Shown: piece after piece, positions 54,396-64,000 of the stretch
Numbering within the stretch: the stretch's first letter is position 1
How the letters are laid out: each line of letters starts with the position of its first letter
Source: Syntrophaceae bacterium UBA2210
Lineage (GTDB): Bacteria > Desulfobacterota > Syntrophia > Syntrophales > UBA2210
Direction: 5' to 3'
Assembly (NCBI GenBank): GCA_002327865.1
Contig: DCUQ01000029.1
Location: 11,119-75,118, forward strand
Length of the DNA stretch: 64,000 nt
Translations under genes and position numbers: made by a program
The notes under the pieces: generated by a model
Databases searched by the model: none
Told to the model about the DNA's origin: nothing
What the model saw: only the letters and a program-made list of their open reading frames with translations

Positions 54396-55994
54396 ATGTC
54401 CGACAAAAATATCAGGGTGAGGGCAATCCTAACACTTGTCATCGTCGCAGTCGCATTATTCTTCCTTATACCGTCGATAACACAGAAAATTCCTTCTGCC
54501 TGGAACAAGTATACTGAGCAGATTCACCTGGGGCTCGATCTTCAGGGGGGAATGCATCTGGTCCTGGAAGTGGAAACCGGGAAAGCGGTCGAGAGCTCAA
54601 TGGAGCGGATCTCGAATGAACTGAAGGATACCCTCATGAAGAAGAGGGTACGGTTCAAACATCTGGATCGTGAAGTCGGCGCGATTACATCTCTCGAACT
54701 GTCCGACAAGGAAGCAAGTGAGCAATTCCAGAAGATCCTCAAGAACGATTTTCCCAACCTTGATATAAAATCTTCGGAAATAACAGATGGGAAAGAAAAA
54801 GTTTATCTGAAAATAAAGGACAAGCAGGTCGACGCGATAGAAAAGTTCGCCCTCGAACAGAGCCTTGAAACGATACGGAACAGGGTGGACGAATTCGGTG
54901 TTTCCGAACCTGAAATAATCCCCCAGGGTAAAGATCGTATACTGATACAGCTGCCCGGCATCAAAGATCCCAAACGGGCCATCAGCCTGATCGGGAAAAC
55001 AGCTCTGCTGGAATTCAGGCTGCTGGATGAGAGCCACAGCCTGGACGATGCGCTTAGAGGCAATATACCCACCGGAGACATGGTAGCCTACGGTTACAAA
55101 GCGGATACCGATACGGGACGGAGAACAAAAATACCTTACCTGCTCGAGAAAAAAACTCTACTGACAGGCGATTCCCTGGAAGATGCCAGGGTGACAATCA
55201 GCGACAGGTTTGGTGAACCTTATGTCTCTCTGAAATTCGATTCGCAGGGCGCGCGGGATTTTGACAGGATAACGGCAGCTAACGTCAAAAGACGCCTGGC
55301 CATTGTTCTTGACGGTGTCGTTCATTCAGCACCGGTAATACAGGAGAGGATATCAGGTGGTAATGCCCAGATTACCGGAAACTTCACCATGGAAGAAGCG
55401 CATGACCTGGCTATTGTCCTCAGGGCGGGCGCGCTGCCTGCTCCGGTAAGCATCCTGGAACAGAGGACCGTAGGACCGTCCCTGGGTCAGGACTCAATAG
55501 ACAAGGGAATACTATCTATAATTGTGGGCAGTATACTGGTTATCCTGTTTATGGTGATGTACTACAACATGTCTGGAATAATTGCCGACATTGCGCTCTT
55601 ATTGAACATAATATTGATTCTGGGTGCACTTGCCGCTTTCAGGGCAACGCTCACCCTCCCCGGCATCGCCGGTATCGTGCTGACTATCGGCATGGCCGTA
55701 GATGCGAATGTCCTCATATTCGAGAGAATCCGGGAGGAGCTGAGACTGGGCAAGTCCCCGAGGGCCGCCATAGCTGGAGGATACTCAAAAGCCTTGCTGA
55801 CCATTGTCGACTCAAATGTCACAACGCTTATCGCCGCTCTGGTGCTTTTCCAGTTTGGAACCGGACCGGTTAAAGGGTTCGCGGTTACATTGAGCATCGG
55901 TATCGTATGCAGCATGTTCACCGCCATCTTTGTAACAAGAATTATTTATGATTATTTCGTATGGGGCAGAAATATCAAAAGAGTCAGTATATAA
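54396..55994 (+). CDS. secD: Protein translocase subunit SecD
   Basis: Proton-driven export motor subunit. The 532 aa comprise an N-terminal helix (about 7-30), the large periplasmic region starting with the LGLDLQGGMHLVLEV motif, and five or six helices at the C-terminus containing GIVLTIGMAVDANVLIFERI. The length is normal. It follows yajC by 21 bp and precedes secF by 37 bp. Confidence 0.97.
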   Translation: MSDKNIRVRAILTLVIVAVALFFLIPSITQKIPSAWNKYTEQIHLGLDLQGGMHLVLEVETGKAVESSMERISNELKDTLMKKRVRFKHLDREVGAITSLELSDKEASEQFQKILKNDFPNLDIKSSEITDGKEKVYLKIKDKQVDAIEKFALEQSLETIRNRVDEFGVSEPEIIPQGKDRILIQLPGIKDPKRAISLIGKTALLEFRLLDESHSLDDALRGNIPTGDMVAYGYKADTDTGRRTKIPYLLEKKTLLTGDSLEDARVTISDRFGEPYVSLKFDSQGARDFDRITAANVKRRLAIVLDGVVHSAPVIQERISGGNAQITGNFTMEEAHDLAIVLRAGALPAPVSILEQRTVGPSLGQDSIDKGILSIIVGSILVILFMVMYYNMSGIIADIALLLNIILILGALAAFRATLTLPGIAGIVLTIGMAVDANVLIFERIREELRLGKSPRAAIAGGYSKALLTIVDSNVTTLIAALVLFQFGTGPVKGFAVTLSIGIVCSMFTAIFVTRIIYDYFVWGRNIKRVSI

Positions 55995-56031
55995 CAAAAT
56001 TCAATTAATCTAGACTGGAACGGAGACGTTG

Positions 56032-56952
56032 ATGGAAATTATAAAGCCCGGAATAAATATTGATCTCGTCGGAAAAATGAAGATTGCTTTTGCAGCTTCA
56101 CTGTTCGCGATAATCGTAAGCATTGCATCACTGATATTGCACGGCGGACCCAATCTGGGAATAGATTTCGCCGGGGGGACAATGGTACAGATAAAATTTT
56201 CTCAGGAAACAAGCGCAGACAGGATAAGAGATTCTCTCCGGACCATCGGTCTCGGAAACAGCGTTATTCAGCGTTTCGGATATCATGATAATAATGAGTT
56301 CCTTGTTAAGACGGAAAAATCCAGTTCCGCCATAGAGGGGCTATCGAATAAAATTGAAGAGGCCCTGGAAACCTCTTACAGTAAAGGGGATTTCGAAATA
56401 AGAAGGGTGGAAGTCGTCGGTCCGAAAGTGGGCAAGGACCTGAGAGGAAAAGGCATGCTGGCCATGCTCTACGCGGTAATCGGAATACTTATTTATGTAA
56501 CATGGAGGTTCGAACTGCGCTATGCTGTCGGGGCTGTTATGGCGCTCATTCATGATGTCCTCATCACCGTAGGAATTTTTTCTCTCCTGGACAAGGAATT
56601 CACCCTGCCGATAATTGCGGCGCTGTTAACAATTATAGGGTATTCCCTCAACGACACCATTGTCGTTTACGACAGGATACGTGAAAATATAAAGGGGATT
56701 AAAAAACAATCACTTAAAGAAACCATCAACGCAAGCATAAATCAGGTGCTGAGCAGAACGGTATTGACATCGGCAACAACACTGATTGTTGTAATTGCCT
56801 TGTTTTTTCTCGGTGGAGCAGTAATCCACGATTTTGCTTTCGCTCTGCTGATAGGGATACTGGTAGGTACTTATTCATCCATATTTATCGCCAGTCCGAT
56901 TGTTTTAGTATGGGAATCTGTCAGTCCCTCAAAACAAAAGAGGAAAAACTAA
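56032..56952 (+). CDS. secF: Protein translocase subunit SecF
   Basis: Partner of SecD. 306 aa, six helices, with the first periplasmic motif GPNLGIDFAGGTMVQIKF and the C-terminal GYSLNDTIVVYDRIREN. ATG 56032 is preferred to the adjacent TTG 56029; a GGAG site precedes it. The next gene starts 1 nt after the stop. Confidence 0.97.
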   Translation: MEIIKPGINIDLVGKMKIAFAASLFAIIVSIASLILHGGPNLGIDFAGGTMVQIKFSQETSADRIRDSLRTIGLGNSVIQRFGYHDNNEFLVKTEKSSSAIEGLSNKIEEALETSYSKGDFEIRRVEVVGPKVGKDLRGKGMLAMLYAVIGILIYVTWRFELRYAVGAVMALIHDVLITVGIFSLLDKEFTLPIIAALLTIIGYSLNDTIVVYDRIRENIKGIKKQSLKETINASINQVLSRTVLTSATTLIVVIALFFLGGAVIHDFAFALLIGILVGTYSSIFIASPIVLVWESVSPSKQKRKN

Positions 56953-56953
56953 C

Positions 56954-57466
56954 TTGCCTCTCTTCGAAGCAACAATTTTAACAATATTTATTATTTTCTT
57001 ATTTATCGGGCTCTTTTCCATCATATTCGGTTTCCCTGGAACTTTCTTGATCCTCGGAGATATTATTCTTTATGCTTGGATAACAGGTTTTGAGAAGATC
57101 GGGTTCAAGATAATTATTGTCCTTGTTTTTATTTCACTATTGGCGGAAACAATAGATTTTTTCATGGTAATTGCCGGAGCAAAGAAGTACGGCTCATCAA
57201 AAAAAGGTGTGATTTTATCGATCATTGGGGGAATCATCGGGGCGATTTTGATGGCAACGGTCCTGCTTGGGCTGGGGGCCATAATCGGCGCCTTCTTCGG
57301 GGGCTTTGTCGGAGCGTTTTTGGGAGAATATCTGGAACAGAAAAAATTTAAAGAGGCCGTCAGGGCCGGGTACGGATCGCTGATAGGAAGAATTATAGGA
57401 ATATTAATTAAAGGATCTCTCGCTATTGTGATGGTAATAACGGCACTGTCCGCGATATATTCGTGA
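56954..57466 (+). CDS. DUF456 membrane protein
   Basis: 170 aa, three or four hydrophobic helices with glycine zippers (SIIGGIIGAILMATVLLGLG, GAFFGGFVGAFLGEYLEQ). This is the DUF456 pattern; function unknown. It starts at TTG 56954, 1 nt after the secF stop, with AGAGG upstream, so it is translated with secF. Glycine-zipper repeats suggest assembly in the membrane. Confidence 0.8.
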   Translation: MPLFEATILTIFIIFLFIGLFSIIFGFPGTFLILGDIILYAWITGFEKIGFKIIIVLVFISLLAETIDFFMVIAGAKKYGSSKKGVILSIIGGIIGAILMATVLLGLGAIIGAFFGGFVGAFLGEYLEQKKFKEAVRAGYGSLIGRIIGILIKGSLAIVMVITALSAIYS

Positions 57467-57560
57467 GAGTCGAGGAAAAGTAAATAAGAAACGAAGAAAT
57501 AATAACGCCTGGTTCTTTATTTTAAATAAATATTCAGAAAACTTTCGGGAACAACATATT

Positions 57561-58175
57561 ATGGGTAAAGACAGAAGAAGCGCTATCAAAGAATGGTCGG
57601 AAGCAATAATAATAGCTATACTTATAGCCCTTTTTATCAGGACCTTCGTGGTACAGGCATTCAAGATACCATCCGGTTCAATGAAACCGACTCTTAAGGT
57701 GGGAGATCATCTGCTCGTCAATAAATTTACCTACGGGGTAAAACTGCCGTTTACGAGAAAGACCCTGGTACCGATAGATGATCCCGAGAGAGGGGAAATC
57801 GTCGTATTCACATATCCGGTGGACAGGACAAAGGATTTTATAAAGAGAGTGGTCGGCGTGGCAGGAGATACGATCGAAATAAGAGATAAGAAAATATACT
57901 TGAACAACGCTCCATATGACGACGGTCACGGGGTTTATACCGATGAACTGATCTTCCCCGCCGCGATACAGCCACGTGACAATTTCGGACCGGTTACGGT
58001 TCCTGCCGGGCACATATTCGTCATGGGTGACAACAGAGATCAAAGTTATGACAGCAGGTTCTGGGGGTTTGTAGATCTGAAAGATGTTCTGGGCAAAGCG
58101 TTTATTATATACTGGTCATGGGATAAAAGCACCAGGGCAGTACGGTGGAGCAGAATGGGAATGGTTCTTCATTAA
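57561..58175 (+). CDS. lepB: Signal peptidase I
   Basis: Cleaves Sec signal peptides. 204 aa with one N-terminal helix (AIIIAILIALFIRTFVVQ), catalytic Ser40 in PSGSMKPTL, general base Lys95 in DFIKRVVG and box E GDNRDQSYDSRFWG. Length and single anchor fit the short Gram-negative/Bacillus type. It ends the Sec-related block; the pyr leader begins right after its stop. Confidence 0.96.
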   Translation: MGKDRRSAIKEWSEAIIIAILIALFIRTFVVQAFKIPSGSMKPTLKVGDHLLVNKFTYGVKLPFTRKTLVPIDDPERGEIVVFTYPVDRTKDFIKRVVGVAGDTIEIRDKKIYLNNAPYDDGHGVYTDELIFPAAIQPRDNFGPVTVPAGHIFVMGDNRDQSYDSRFWGFVDLKDVLGKAFIIYWSWDKSTRAVRWSRMGMVLH

Positions 58176-58179
58176 CTTC

Positions 58180-58208
58180 TTGACACGAAGGATAAACGCT
58201 GGTATCTG
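58180..58208 (+). promoter_or_regulatory. Candidate pyr operon promoter
   Basis: TTGACA (58180-58185), 17-bp spacer, TATCTG (58203-58208, three of six to consensus). Start would be near 58215, giving a leader of about 170 nt that contains the terminator at 58291. Confidence 0.5.
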
Positions 58209-58290
58209 TCTGTACTAAAATTGTCGGTTAGGTGAATTAACTAAAAGAGGTTTCTGATGTTCCTCGAATGCTTCGCTAATAAGGATTTTA

Positions 58291-58327
58291 AGGGGCCTTC
58301 TCATCTCATGGGAAGGCCCTTTTTTTT
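58291..58327 (+). terminator. Intrinsic terminator in the pyrR leader (probable attenuator)
   Basis: GGGCCTTC (58293-58300), 11-base loop, GAAGGCCC (58312-58319), then eight T. It is the best intrinsic terminator in the window and stands 57 nt before pyrR, after a likely promoter, as in PyrR-controlled attenuation. AAAAGAGGTTTC near 58242 partly matches the PyrR-binding loop (consensus contains GAGGYU). It could also simply terminate the lepB transcript. Confidence 0.85.
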
Positions 58328-58383
58328 GAAATAAACAGTTGTTTGCGGCGACGTCTTTACTGGATAACTTACAAGGAATAGTA

Positions 58384-58923
58384 ATGATGAAAAAGAAAAA
58401 GGTATTCATGGATGCGGAGGAAATCGAACGTTCTTTGACAAGGATTACCTACGAAATTCTGGAGAGGAATAAGGGCACAGATAATCTTATCATCATCGGT
58501 ATAAGAAAAGGCGGAGTATTCATGGCGGAAAGACTCTGCGAAAAGATATCGGCCATCGAGGGAACCCAGATAATGTCCGGAACCCTGGATATAACCCTAT
58601 ACAGGGATGACGTGCTGACGACGAGCAGAAATCCGGAATTCGAAAAAACATACATACCCTTCCCTCTCGATAACAAGAGAGTCGTCCTCGTGGACGATGT
58701 TCTTTTTACCGGAAGAACGATACGGGCCGCCATGGACGCGCTTATGGATTTCGGACGGCCCGAACGGATACAGCTTGCCGTACTCGTCGACAGGGGACAT
58801 AGGGAACTTCCCATAAGGGCCGATTTCATAGGCGAAACCCTTCCCTCGTCACTATGGGAAAATGTTGTTGTTAACATGACGGAAGACAGGAATAAAGACG
58901 AGGTCGTAATCGAAGAGGGATAA
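58384..58923 (+). CDS. pyrR: Pyrimidine operon regulator / uracil phosphoribosyltransferase PyrR
   Basis: Binds pyr leader RNA with UMP/UTP and promotes termination; may also have weak UPRTase activity. The 179 aa match the family, with the PRPP motif VVLVDDVLFTGRTIRAA, GIRKGGVFMAERL and RGHRELPIRADFIG. I chose ATG 58384, after AAGGAATAGTA. A longer frame to 58339 has no ribosome binding site. pyrB and pyrC follow. Confidence 0.95.
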   Translation: MMKKKKVFMDAEEIERSLTRITYEILERNKGTDNLIIIGIRKGGVFMAERLCEKISAIEGTQIMSGTLDITLYRDDVLTTSRNPEFEKTYIPFPLDNKRVVLVDDVLFTGRTIRAAMDALMDFGRPERIQLAVLVDRGHRELPIRADFIGETLPSSLWENVVVNMTEDRNKDEVVIEEG

Positions 58924-58995
58924 CATGCAACAGCATATATCAGCATTGGCACGAAGGCAGTTTTATCAATTTCCGGCCGGGGGTTGCAAGACATT

Positions 58996-59919
58996 ATGAA
59001 CTTATCAAGAAAAGACATGCTGGGAATAATAGATCTTTCACGGGAAGAGATCAATCTGATACTCGATACCGCGGAATCCTTCAAAGAGATCTCAACCAGA
59101 AGGATCAAGAAGGTTCCTACCCTGAGGGGAAAGATGGTTATAACGCTTTTCTTCGAGGCCAGCACCAGGACAAGAGCATCCTTTGAAATCGCGGCAAAGC
59201 GGCTGAGCGCTGACACGATTAACATATCGGCATCCACAAGCAGCGTTGTAAAGGGAGAGACGCTCATTGATACCGCAAGAAATCTGGAATCCATGAATCC
59301 GGATATCATAATAATTCGTCATAGTGCCGCCGGTGCGGCGCATATTCTCGCCGGCATACTGAAACAGTCCATTATCAACGCCGGTGACGGTGCACACGAA
59401 CACCCGACCCAGGCCCTGCTAGACATGCTGACGATACGTGAAAAAAAAGGTTCCATAGATGGTCTCAGGGTCGCCATAGTGGGTGATATAGCACACAGCA
59501 GGGTGGCACGTTCCAATATATACGGCCTGACAAAAATGGGTGCAAACGTGGCGATATGCGGTCCGGCAATGATGATACCACGGGATATAGATCGGATGGG
59601 TGTTTCGGTTTATCACAATATGAAAGATGCCATAAAAGACGCGGATGTCATTATGATGCTCCGCATGCAGCTGGAGAGACAGCAAAAAAATCTCTTTCCG
59701 TCTCTCCGGGAATACGCCGGCTATTTTTCCCTTAACCGGGGTAATATTACCTTTGCAAAAGATGATGTGCTTGTGATGCACCCGGGACCGATAAACAGAG
59801 GAGTCGAAATCACTCCCGAGATAGCTGATGGTCCCTATTCCGTCATTCTTGAACAGGTCGCAAATGGCGTTGCCGTAAGAATGGCTCTTCTCTATCTATT
59901 GTCAGGAGGCAAAAAATGA
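58996..59919 (+). CDS. pyrB: Aspartate carbamoyltransferase catalytic subunit
   Basis: Carbamoyl phosphate plus aspartate to carbamoyl aspartate. 307 aa with the carbamoyl-phosphate loop [21 protein letters not shown], and the Asp-binding LRMQLERQQ region. ATG 58996 (MNLSRKDM) is preferred over TTG 58984; the nearest purine-rich stretch, GGGGG, is rather far. No pyrI regulatory chain is present, so control is likely through PyrR. It overlaps pyrC by 4 nt. Confidence 0.96.
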   Translation: MNLSRKDMLGIIDLSREEINLILDTAESFKEISTRRIKKVPTLRGKMVITLFFEASTRTRASFEIAAKRLSADTINISASTSSVVKGETLIDTARNLESMNPDIIIIRHSAAGAAHILAGILKQSIINAGDGAHEHPTQALLDMLTIREKKGSIDGLRVAIVGDIAHSRVARSNIYGLTKMGANVAICGPAMMIPRDIDRMGVSVYHNMKDAIKDADVIMMLRMQLERQQKNLFPSLREYAGYFSLNRGNITFAKDDVLVMHPGPINRGVEITPEIADGPYSVILEQVANGVAVRMALLYLLSGGKK

Positions 59920-61214
59920 AGTTATTACTTAAGGGAGGAAAAGTAATAGATCCTTCGCAAAATATAGATGAGATCACGGACATTCTGATAGAGGATGGAA
60001 AAATCTTCGGGATAGGGGGAAATATATCCTTCTCCGAAGAGGATTCCAGCGAGGAAATAAAATCGTTCGATCTGCAAGGTATGGTTGTGGTACCTGGACT
60101 TATCGATATGCATACTCATCTGCGCGAGCCGGGATTCGAGTACAAGGAAAATATCCTGACAGGAAGCAGCGCGGCGGTTGCCGGAGGCATGACATCCATA
60201 GCCTGCATGGCGAACACCGACCCTGTCAACGATAACCGTTCGGTGACGGAATTTATAAATAAACAGGCTCTACTTGCCTCGATGGCGAATGTATATCCCG
60301 TAGCAGCACTCAGTAAGGGACAGGAAGGGAAAATACTTACCGAGTTCGGAGATCTCAAGAACGCAGGAGCGGTTGCCTTTTCCGATGACGGAAACCCGGT
60401 TACAGACAGCGGGTTGATGAGACACGCTCTCGAATACGCTTATTCTTTCGACATGCCGGTCATCTCTCACTGCGAGGACACCGGCCTGGTGTCGGGAGGT
60501 CTGATGAATGAGGGATTTACATCGACTCGTCTGGGGCTCCCGGGAATTCCCACCATTGCGGAAGATATAATGGTCATAAGAGATATAAAGCTCGCCGCGT
60601 TCACAAAAACCCGCGTACATATAGCTCACGTGAGCACGGCAGGTTCCGTTCAGGCTGTAAGAGAAGCACGATCCGCAGGAATCGACGTAACGGCTGAAAC
60701 CGCTCCTCACTATTTTACGCTCACGGATGAATCGCTGAAAAACTTTTCCACAAATTTCAAGATGTACCCGCCTCTGAGAAGTTCAAAAGATGTCGAAGCC
60801 ATAAAAGAAGGGCTGCGAGATGGAACAATCGACGCCATTGCCAGTGATCACGCTCCGCATTCATCGGTTGAGAAGGATGTTGAATTTGCTTATGCAGCAA
60901 ACGGCATTATCGGATTGGAAACATCACTCTCCCTTTCTTTGCAACTGGTACATGACGGCATACTTGCCATGCATCAACTGGTAGAAAAGATGAGTGTAAA
61001 TCCGGCTAACATATTAAAGATACAGAAGGGTTCGCTGAAACCAGGCTCCGATGCCGATATCACCGTAATAGACATGAACAAACTATGGACAGTCAACAAA
61101 GATAAGTTCCGTTCGAAAGGAAGGAATTGTCCTTTCGACGGCTGGAAACTCAAGGGGAAAGCGGTTATGACCATAGTCGGCGGGGATGTCAGGTATACGG
61201 ACTTTGAACCTTAA
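59916..61214 (+). CDS. pyrC: Dihydroorotase, class I
   Basis: Cyclises carbamoyl aspartate to dihydroorotate. 432 aa, metal motif [10 protein letters not shown] near residue 62, catalytic/metal residues in SHCEDTG and IAHVSTAG, and ASDHAPHS (Asp). Of the type that pairs with PyrB in many bacteria. ATG overlaps the pyrB stop (ATGA), so the two are translated together. Confidence 0.95.
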   Translation: MKLLLKGGKVIDPSQNIDEITDILIEDGKIFGIGGNISFSEEDSSEEIKSFDLQGMVVVPGLIDMHTHLREPGFEYKENILTGSSAAVAGGMTSIACMANTDPVNDNRSVTEFINKQALLASMANVYPVAALSKGQEGKILTEFGDLKNAGAVAFSDDGNPVTDSGLMRHALEYAYSFDMPVISHCEDTGLVSGGLMNEGFTSTRLGLPGIPTIAEDIMVIRDIKLAAFTKTRVHIAHVSTAGSVQAVREARSAGIDVTAETAPHYFTLTDESLKNFSTNFKMYPPLRSSKDVEAIKEGLRDGTIDAIASDHAPHSSVEKDVEFAYAANGIIGLETSLSLSLQLVHDGILAMHQLVEKMSVNPANILKIQKGSLKPGSDADITVIDMNKLWTVNKDKFRSKGRNCPFDGWKLKGKAVMTIVGGDVRYTDFEP

Positions 61215-61381
61215 GTCTCTCGACAAATCCAGACAAAAAATATAAGCTGACTTGCAAGAACTCCGTAAATGGGGTTAAAACCCATTATACATTCTATCGG
61301 CAATGGAAAAAGGAGACTTTGTTTCGTTCCATTTAACACTTGTCCTGATTTCTAAGATTTGGTAATAAATAGCAATTTAGC
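61215..61381. other. Spacer between pyrC and mgtE
   Basis: 167 bp with a small stem AATGGG-N7-CCCATT at about 61268-61286. I looked for features of an M-box magnesium riboswitch and did not recognise one. AAAAGGAGAC at about 61309 is far from the mgtE starts. Confidence 0.4.
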
Positions 61382-62767
61382 TTGTTAACTAGTGTGGTGC
61401 CTGTCGTGAAAAAAGAAAAAGAAGAAGATATACGGTCTCTCGCTCAACTGAAGGAATGGATCAGACTGAACAGGGAATTCGATATTATCGGTCTGTTTTC
61501 GGTACTGCATCCGGCCGATATTGCCGATCTCATTGATAATCTTGATGAGCAGGAAAAGATCCGCCTATTTTCCCTCCTTGATGTGGAAAAGGCATCTGAT
61601 GTTATTACCGAACTCAGCGATGTTTCGAGAGAACAGATTCTTGAAGATATTTCAGATAAAAAACTGGCCAAGATCATCGATGAAATGGATTCGGATGATG
61701 CCGCAGACGTCATCGCCGAATTGTCCGAAGATCAGGCACGAACCGTTCTTGAGAAAATAGAGCCCGAAGGATCGGAAGATCTCAGAGAACTCCTGAAATA
61801 CGGAGAAGATACCGCCGGCGGGATCATGCAGTCAGAGCTGGTATCCGTCAATTCGGATGCCATTATCAACAAGGCGTTGAGCGCCGTAGTACAGGCATCG
61901 GACGAGATTGAAAACGTATATAACGTATTTGTCGTGGATAACGATGGAAAACTCATAGGTGCGATTCCTCTCCAGCGTCTGATAACATCCAAGCGAAACA
62001 GTCCCGCCATAGAAGCCATAGACAATACCATACCGAGCGTGGATGTTAATGTGGATCAGGAGGAGGTCGCACGAATGTTTGAAAAGTACGACCTTGTCGA
62101 TCTTCCCGTTGTTGACGGTAAAAACCGCTTGCTGGGCAGGATTACGATAGATGACATCATCGACGTCATGGAAGAAGAAACATCGGAGGATATCTACAGG
62201 ATCGCCGGTCTGGGCGAAGACGACAGTGTCTTCAGCGAGCCGATAGAGTCGGTCAAGAAGAGACTTCCCTGGCTATATATTAACCTCATGACGGCACTTA
62301 CATCGGCACTCGTTATCGGTTTTTTTGAAAACACTATAAAGATGGTTATCGCGCTTGCCGTTTTTATGCCGGTGGTAGCGGCCATCGGAGGAAATGCCGG
62401 AAGTCAGACGCTTACTCTGATCGTGAGAGGAATGGCACTCGGCGAAGTCACGTTCGAGAATTCAAAAAAGGCTCTCTACAAACAGATTACCGTAGGAATC
62501 GTGAACGGGCTTGCAGTCGGGATCATTATCGGTATCATAGCATATCTCTGGAAGGGAATGCCCGTCCTGGGAATGGTACTCGGCCTTGCCATGACAATCA
62601 ATGTATTTGTTGGCACACTTATAGGAACATTAATTCCACTGAGTCTCAAGTGGCTGAAGGCTGATCCCGCACTTGGCTCCCATATTTTTGTTACGGCATT
62701 TACGGACGCGTTCGGATTCCTTTCCTTCCTGGGACTTGCAACCATATTTCTGAAATTGCTGGTATGA
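61382..62767 (+). CDS. mgtE: Magnesium transporter MgtE
   Basis: Mg2+-gated Mg2+ channel. 461 aa in the usual order: acidic N domain of helical repeats (about 10-140: HPADIADLIDNLDEQ; DEMDSDDAADVIAEL), two CBS domains (about 145-270), a plug helix and five membrane helices with GGNAGSQTLTLIVRGMALGE. The start is uncertain: TTG 61382 opens the frame, while GTG codons a few residues later are equally possible and no clear ribosome binding site is seen. recO overlaps by 4 nt. Confidence 0.95.
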   Translation: MLTSVVPVVKKEKEEDIRSLAQLKEWIRLNREFDIIGLFSVLHPADIADLIDNLDEQEKIRLFSLLDVEKASDVITELSDVSREQILEDISDKKLAKIIDEMDSDDAADVIAELSEDQARTVLEKIEPEGSEDLRELLKYGEDTAGGIMQSELVSVNSDAIINKALSAVVQASDEIENVYNVFVVDNDGKLIGAIPLQRLITSKRNSPAIEAIDNTIPSVDVNVDQEEVARMFEKYDLVDLPVVDGKNRLLGRITIDDIIDVMEEETSEDIYRIAGLGEDDSVFSEPIESVKKRLPWLYINLMTALTSALVIGFFENTIKMVIALAVFMPVVAAIGGNAGSQTLTLIVRGMALGEVTFENSKKALYKQITVGIVNGLAVGIIIGIIAYLWKGMPVLGMVLGLAMTINVFVGTLIGTLIPLSLKWLKADPALGSHIFVTAFTDAFGFLSFLGLATIFLKLLV

Positions 62768-63531
62768 AAAACCCGCCTTTCAAGACACAGGCTTTTGTCC
62801 TTCGTTTTCTCAATTATGGGGAATCCGATCGCATCGTTACTTTCTTTACGAGAGAATTCGGAAAACTCAGGGGAATCGCCAAAGGGGCCAGGCGCAGCCG
62901 GAAAAGATTCCCCAACGCAATCGAACCGTTTTCTCATTCCTTGTTGCTCTTCTCCAGAAGAAGCGAATCAGATCTCGCCATCATAGAAAACTGCGATGTA
63001 ATTAATCATTACCCGATAATCAGATCCGATCTGAGTAAAACCATGACTGCTTCATACATGATCGATCTTACAGATCATTTCACCGTGGAAGGAAAGAAGG
63101 GCGTCGGCATTTTTCAACTTCTGGACGATTTTCTCAAGCTTCTGGAAAGAAACAATGGCCTGGAAGAGACAATGAGATTTTTCGAGCTGAACCTTCTCAG
63201 GCTTTCAGGATATGAACCGGTGTTCGAGCGATGCGTAATCTGCAACACACCGTTTGATAAAATAAATGCCGCATGTTTCGATATGGAGATGGGTGGAATA
63301 CGGTGTCCGCTGTGCGGAAGGAGCGACCAGCGTTACATGCCTGTGTCCACCGGAACGATCAAGATGCTTCTCATGGGGAAAAAGGCAGGAACAGACCGTA
63401 TGAACAGGCTTATATTGTCGGAAAACGCACTGAGAGAAAGCCGGGATATCTTCAGACATTTCATACGCCATATTCTCGGGAAAGAACCAAAATCTCTGCA
63501 AGTGCTGGATGAGATCGGAAAAATGATGTAG
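62764..63531 (+). CDS. recO: DNA repair protein RecO
   Basis: Helps load RecA onto gapped DNA. 255 aa: N-terminal OB-fold (AFVLRFLNYGESDRIVTFFT, GKLRGIAKGARRSRKRF) and a C-terminal helical part with a zinc knuckle CVICNTPF ... CPLCGR. ATG overlaps the mgtE stop (ATGA). glyQ follows after 132 bp with its own promoter, the recO-glyQS neighbourhood seen in many deltaproteobacteria. Confidence 0.95.
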   Translation: MKNPPFKTQAFVLRFLNYGESDRIVTFFTREFGKLRGIAKGARRSRKRFPNAIEPFSHSLLLFSRRSESDLAIIENCDVINHYPIIRSDLSKTMTASYMIDLTDHFTVEGKKGVGIFQLLDDFLKLLERNNGLEETMRFFELNLLRLSGYEPVFERCVICNTPFDKINAACFDMEMGGIRCPLCGRSDQRYMPVSTGTIKMLLMGKKAGTDRMNRLILSENALRESRDIFRHFIRHILGKEPKSLQVLDEIGKMM

Positions 63532-63588
63532 CAACCTGTTTACGAAAGCACAAAGCGATGTCTTTTCTATATCTTTGCCACTTGCTGC

Positions 63589-63616
63589 TTGACAGCAATC
63601 CCCCCTTAATGATAGT
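63589..63616 (+). promoter_or_regulatory. Promoter of glyQ
   Basis: TTGACA (63589-63594), 16-bp spacer, GATAGT (63611-63616). Start near 63623, leader about 40 nt, followed by AAGGAGG before GTG 63664. Confidence 0.65.
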
Positions 63617-63663
63617 TTCCCACGCGTTCAAGTATAGTTGTAACAACGTCCAAGGAGGTAAAA

Positions 63664-64000
63664 GTGACCTTTCAGGAATTAATATTCGCCCTGGAAAAAT
63701 ACTGGGCCGATCAGGGGTGCATCGTACAGCAGCCCTACGATATCGAGGTGGGGGCCGGCACCTTCAATCCCGCGACCTTCCTCCGGGCGCTCGGGCCGGA
63801 GCCGTGGAATGTCGCATACGTGGAGCCCTCGCGAAGGCCAACAGACGGCAGATACGGCGAAAATCCGAACCGCCTCCAACACTACTACCAGTACCAGGTC
63901 ATCATGAAACCCTCCCCCCTTGACATACAGAACCTGTACCTCGATTCACTCAGGTCCTTCGGCATCGATCCCCTCGATCATGACATCCGCTTCGTGGAGG
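63664..64000 (+). CDS. glyQ: Glycyl-tRNA synthetase alpha subunit (partial, cut by window edge)
   Basis: The frame opens at GTG 63664 after CAAGGAGGTAAAA and runs to the end of the window (112 codons). Its translation ([18 protein letters not shown], then [20 protein letters not shown] and [18 protein letters not shown]) is the highly conserved start of GlyQ, the catalytic alpha chain of the bacterial alpha2beta2 enzyme. GlyS is expected just beyond the right edge. Confidence 0.97.
   Translation, partial: MTFQELIFALEKYWADQGCIVQQPYDIEVGAGTFNPATFLRALGPEPWNVAYVEPSRRPTDGRYGENPNRLQHYYQYQVIMKPSPLDIQNLYLDSLRSFGIDPLDHDIRFVE

Noticed and set aside
61215..61381. Magnesium (M-box) riboswitch upstream of mgtE
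   Set aside because: Spacer is short and I found only a six-base stem; no conserved M-box elements were recognised.

Overview
The window is about 64 kb of gene-dense bacterial chromosome of medium GC content. It probably comes from an anaerobic, possibly syntrophic member of the former Deltaproteobacteria (Desulfobacterota). The assignment is an inference from content: archaeal-type split glutamate synthase, NifA-like and NrpR-like nitrogen regulators, parts of a sodium-pumping decarboxylase, a fused ADP-forming acyl-CoA synthetase, and a Sec/queuosine block in the usual bacterial order. I saw no tRNA, rRNA, CRISPR array, phage or transposase gene.

Region 1 (1-23 kb) is a nitrogen and glutamine island. 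On the minus strand it reads purF, aspS, carA, carB, a 1055-aa GAF/ATP-grasp protein, a NifA-like activator, glnA behind a near-perfect sigma-54 promoter, and a three-gene glutamate synthase operon. Divergent from purF are an NrpR-like repressor and gdhA. Nearly every major glutamine- or glutamate-handling enzyme sits here with regulators from two different traditions (bacterial NifA/sigma-54 and archaeal NrpR).

Region 2 (23-26 kb) carries a stand-alone biotin carrier protein, a 44-residue OadG-like membrane protein and an OadB-type sodium-pump subunit with an inserted degenerate biotinyl-like domain. Long perfect hairpins separate these genes. Region 3 (26-31.4 kb), behind a strong sigma-70 promoter, has a second carB followed by a PurF-like protein whose glutamine-binding residues are altered. 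No carA is beside it, and I regard this pair as one of the best candidates for undescribed biochemistry.

Region 4 (31.7-45 kb) is mixed: an apparently leaderless HTH gene, ybaK, a class II aldolase, glutamine-dependent NAD synthetase, an ornithine cyclodeaminase/alanine dehydrogenase family enzyme, a PAS protein, an alpha/beta hydrolase, transporters, an HNH protein, a DnaJ-like protein and a GGDEF relic. A 118-bp two-hairpin repeat occurs here and at 8.6 kb, with only two differences between copies.

Region 5 (45-51.6 kb) is an apparent operon: ADP-forming acyl-CoA synthetase, HyuA-like ATPase, histone-deacetylase-family amidohydrolase with a zinc-ribbon tail, carboxymuconolactone-decarboxylase-like protein, MazG and DUF2065. 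Region 6 (51.7-64 kb) is housekeeping: queA-tgt-yajC-secD-secF-DUF456-lepB, then pyrR-pyrB-pyrC behind a likely attenuator, mgtE-recO, and the start of glyQ running off the right edge.
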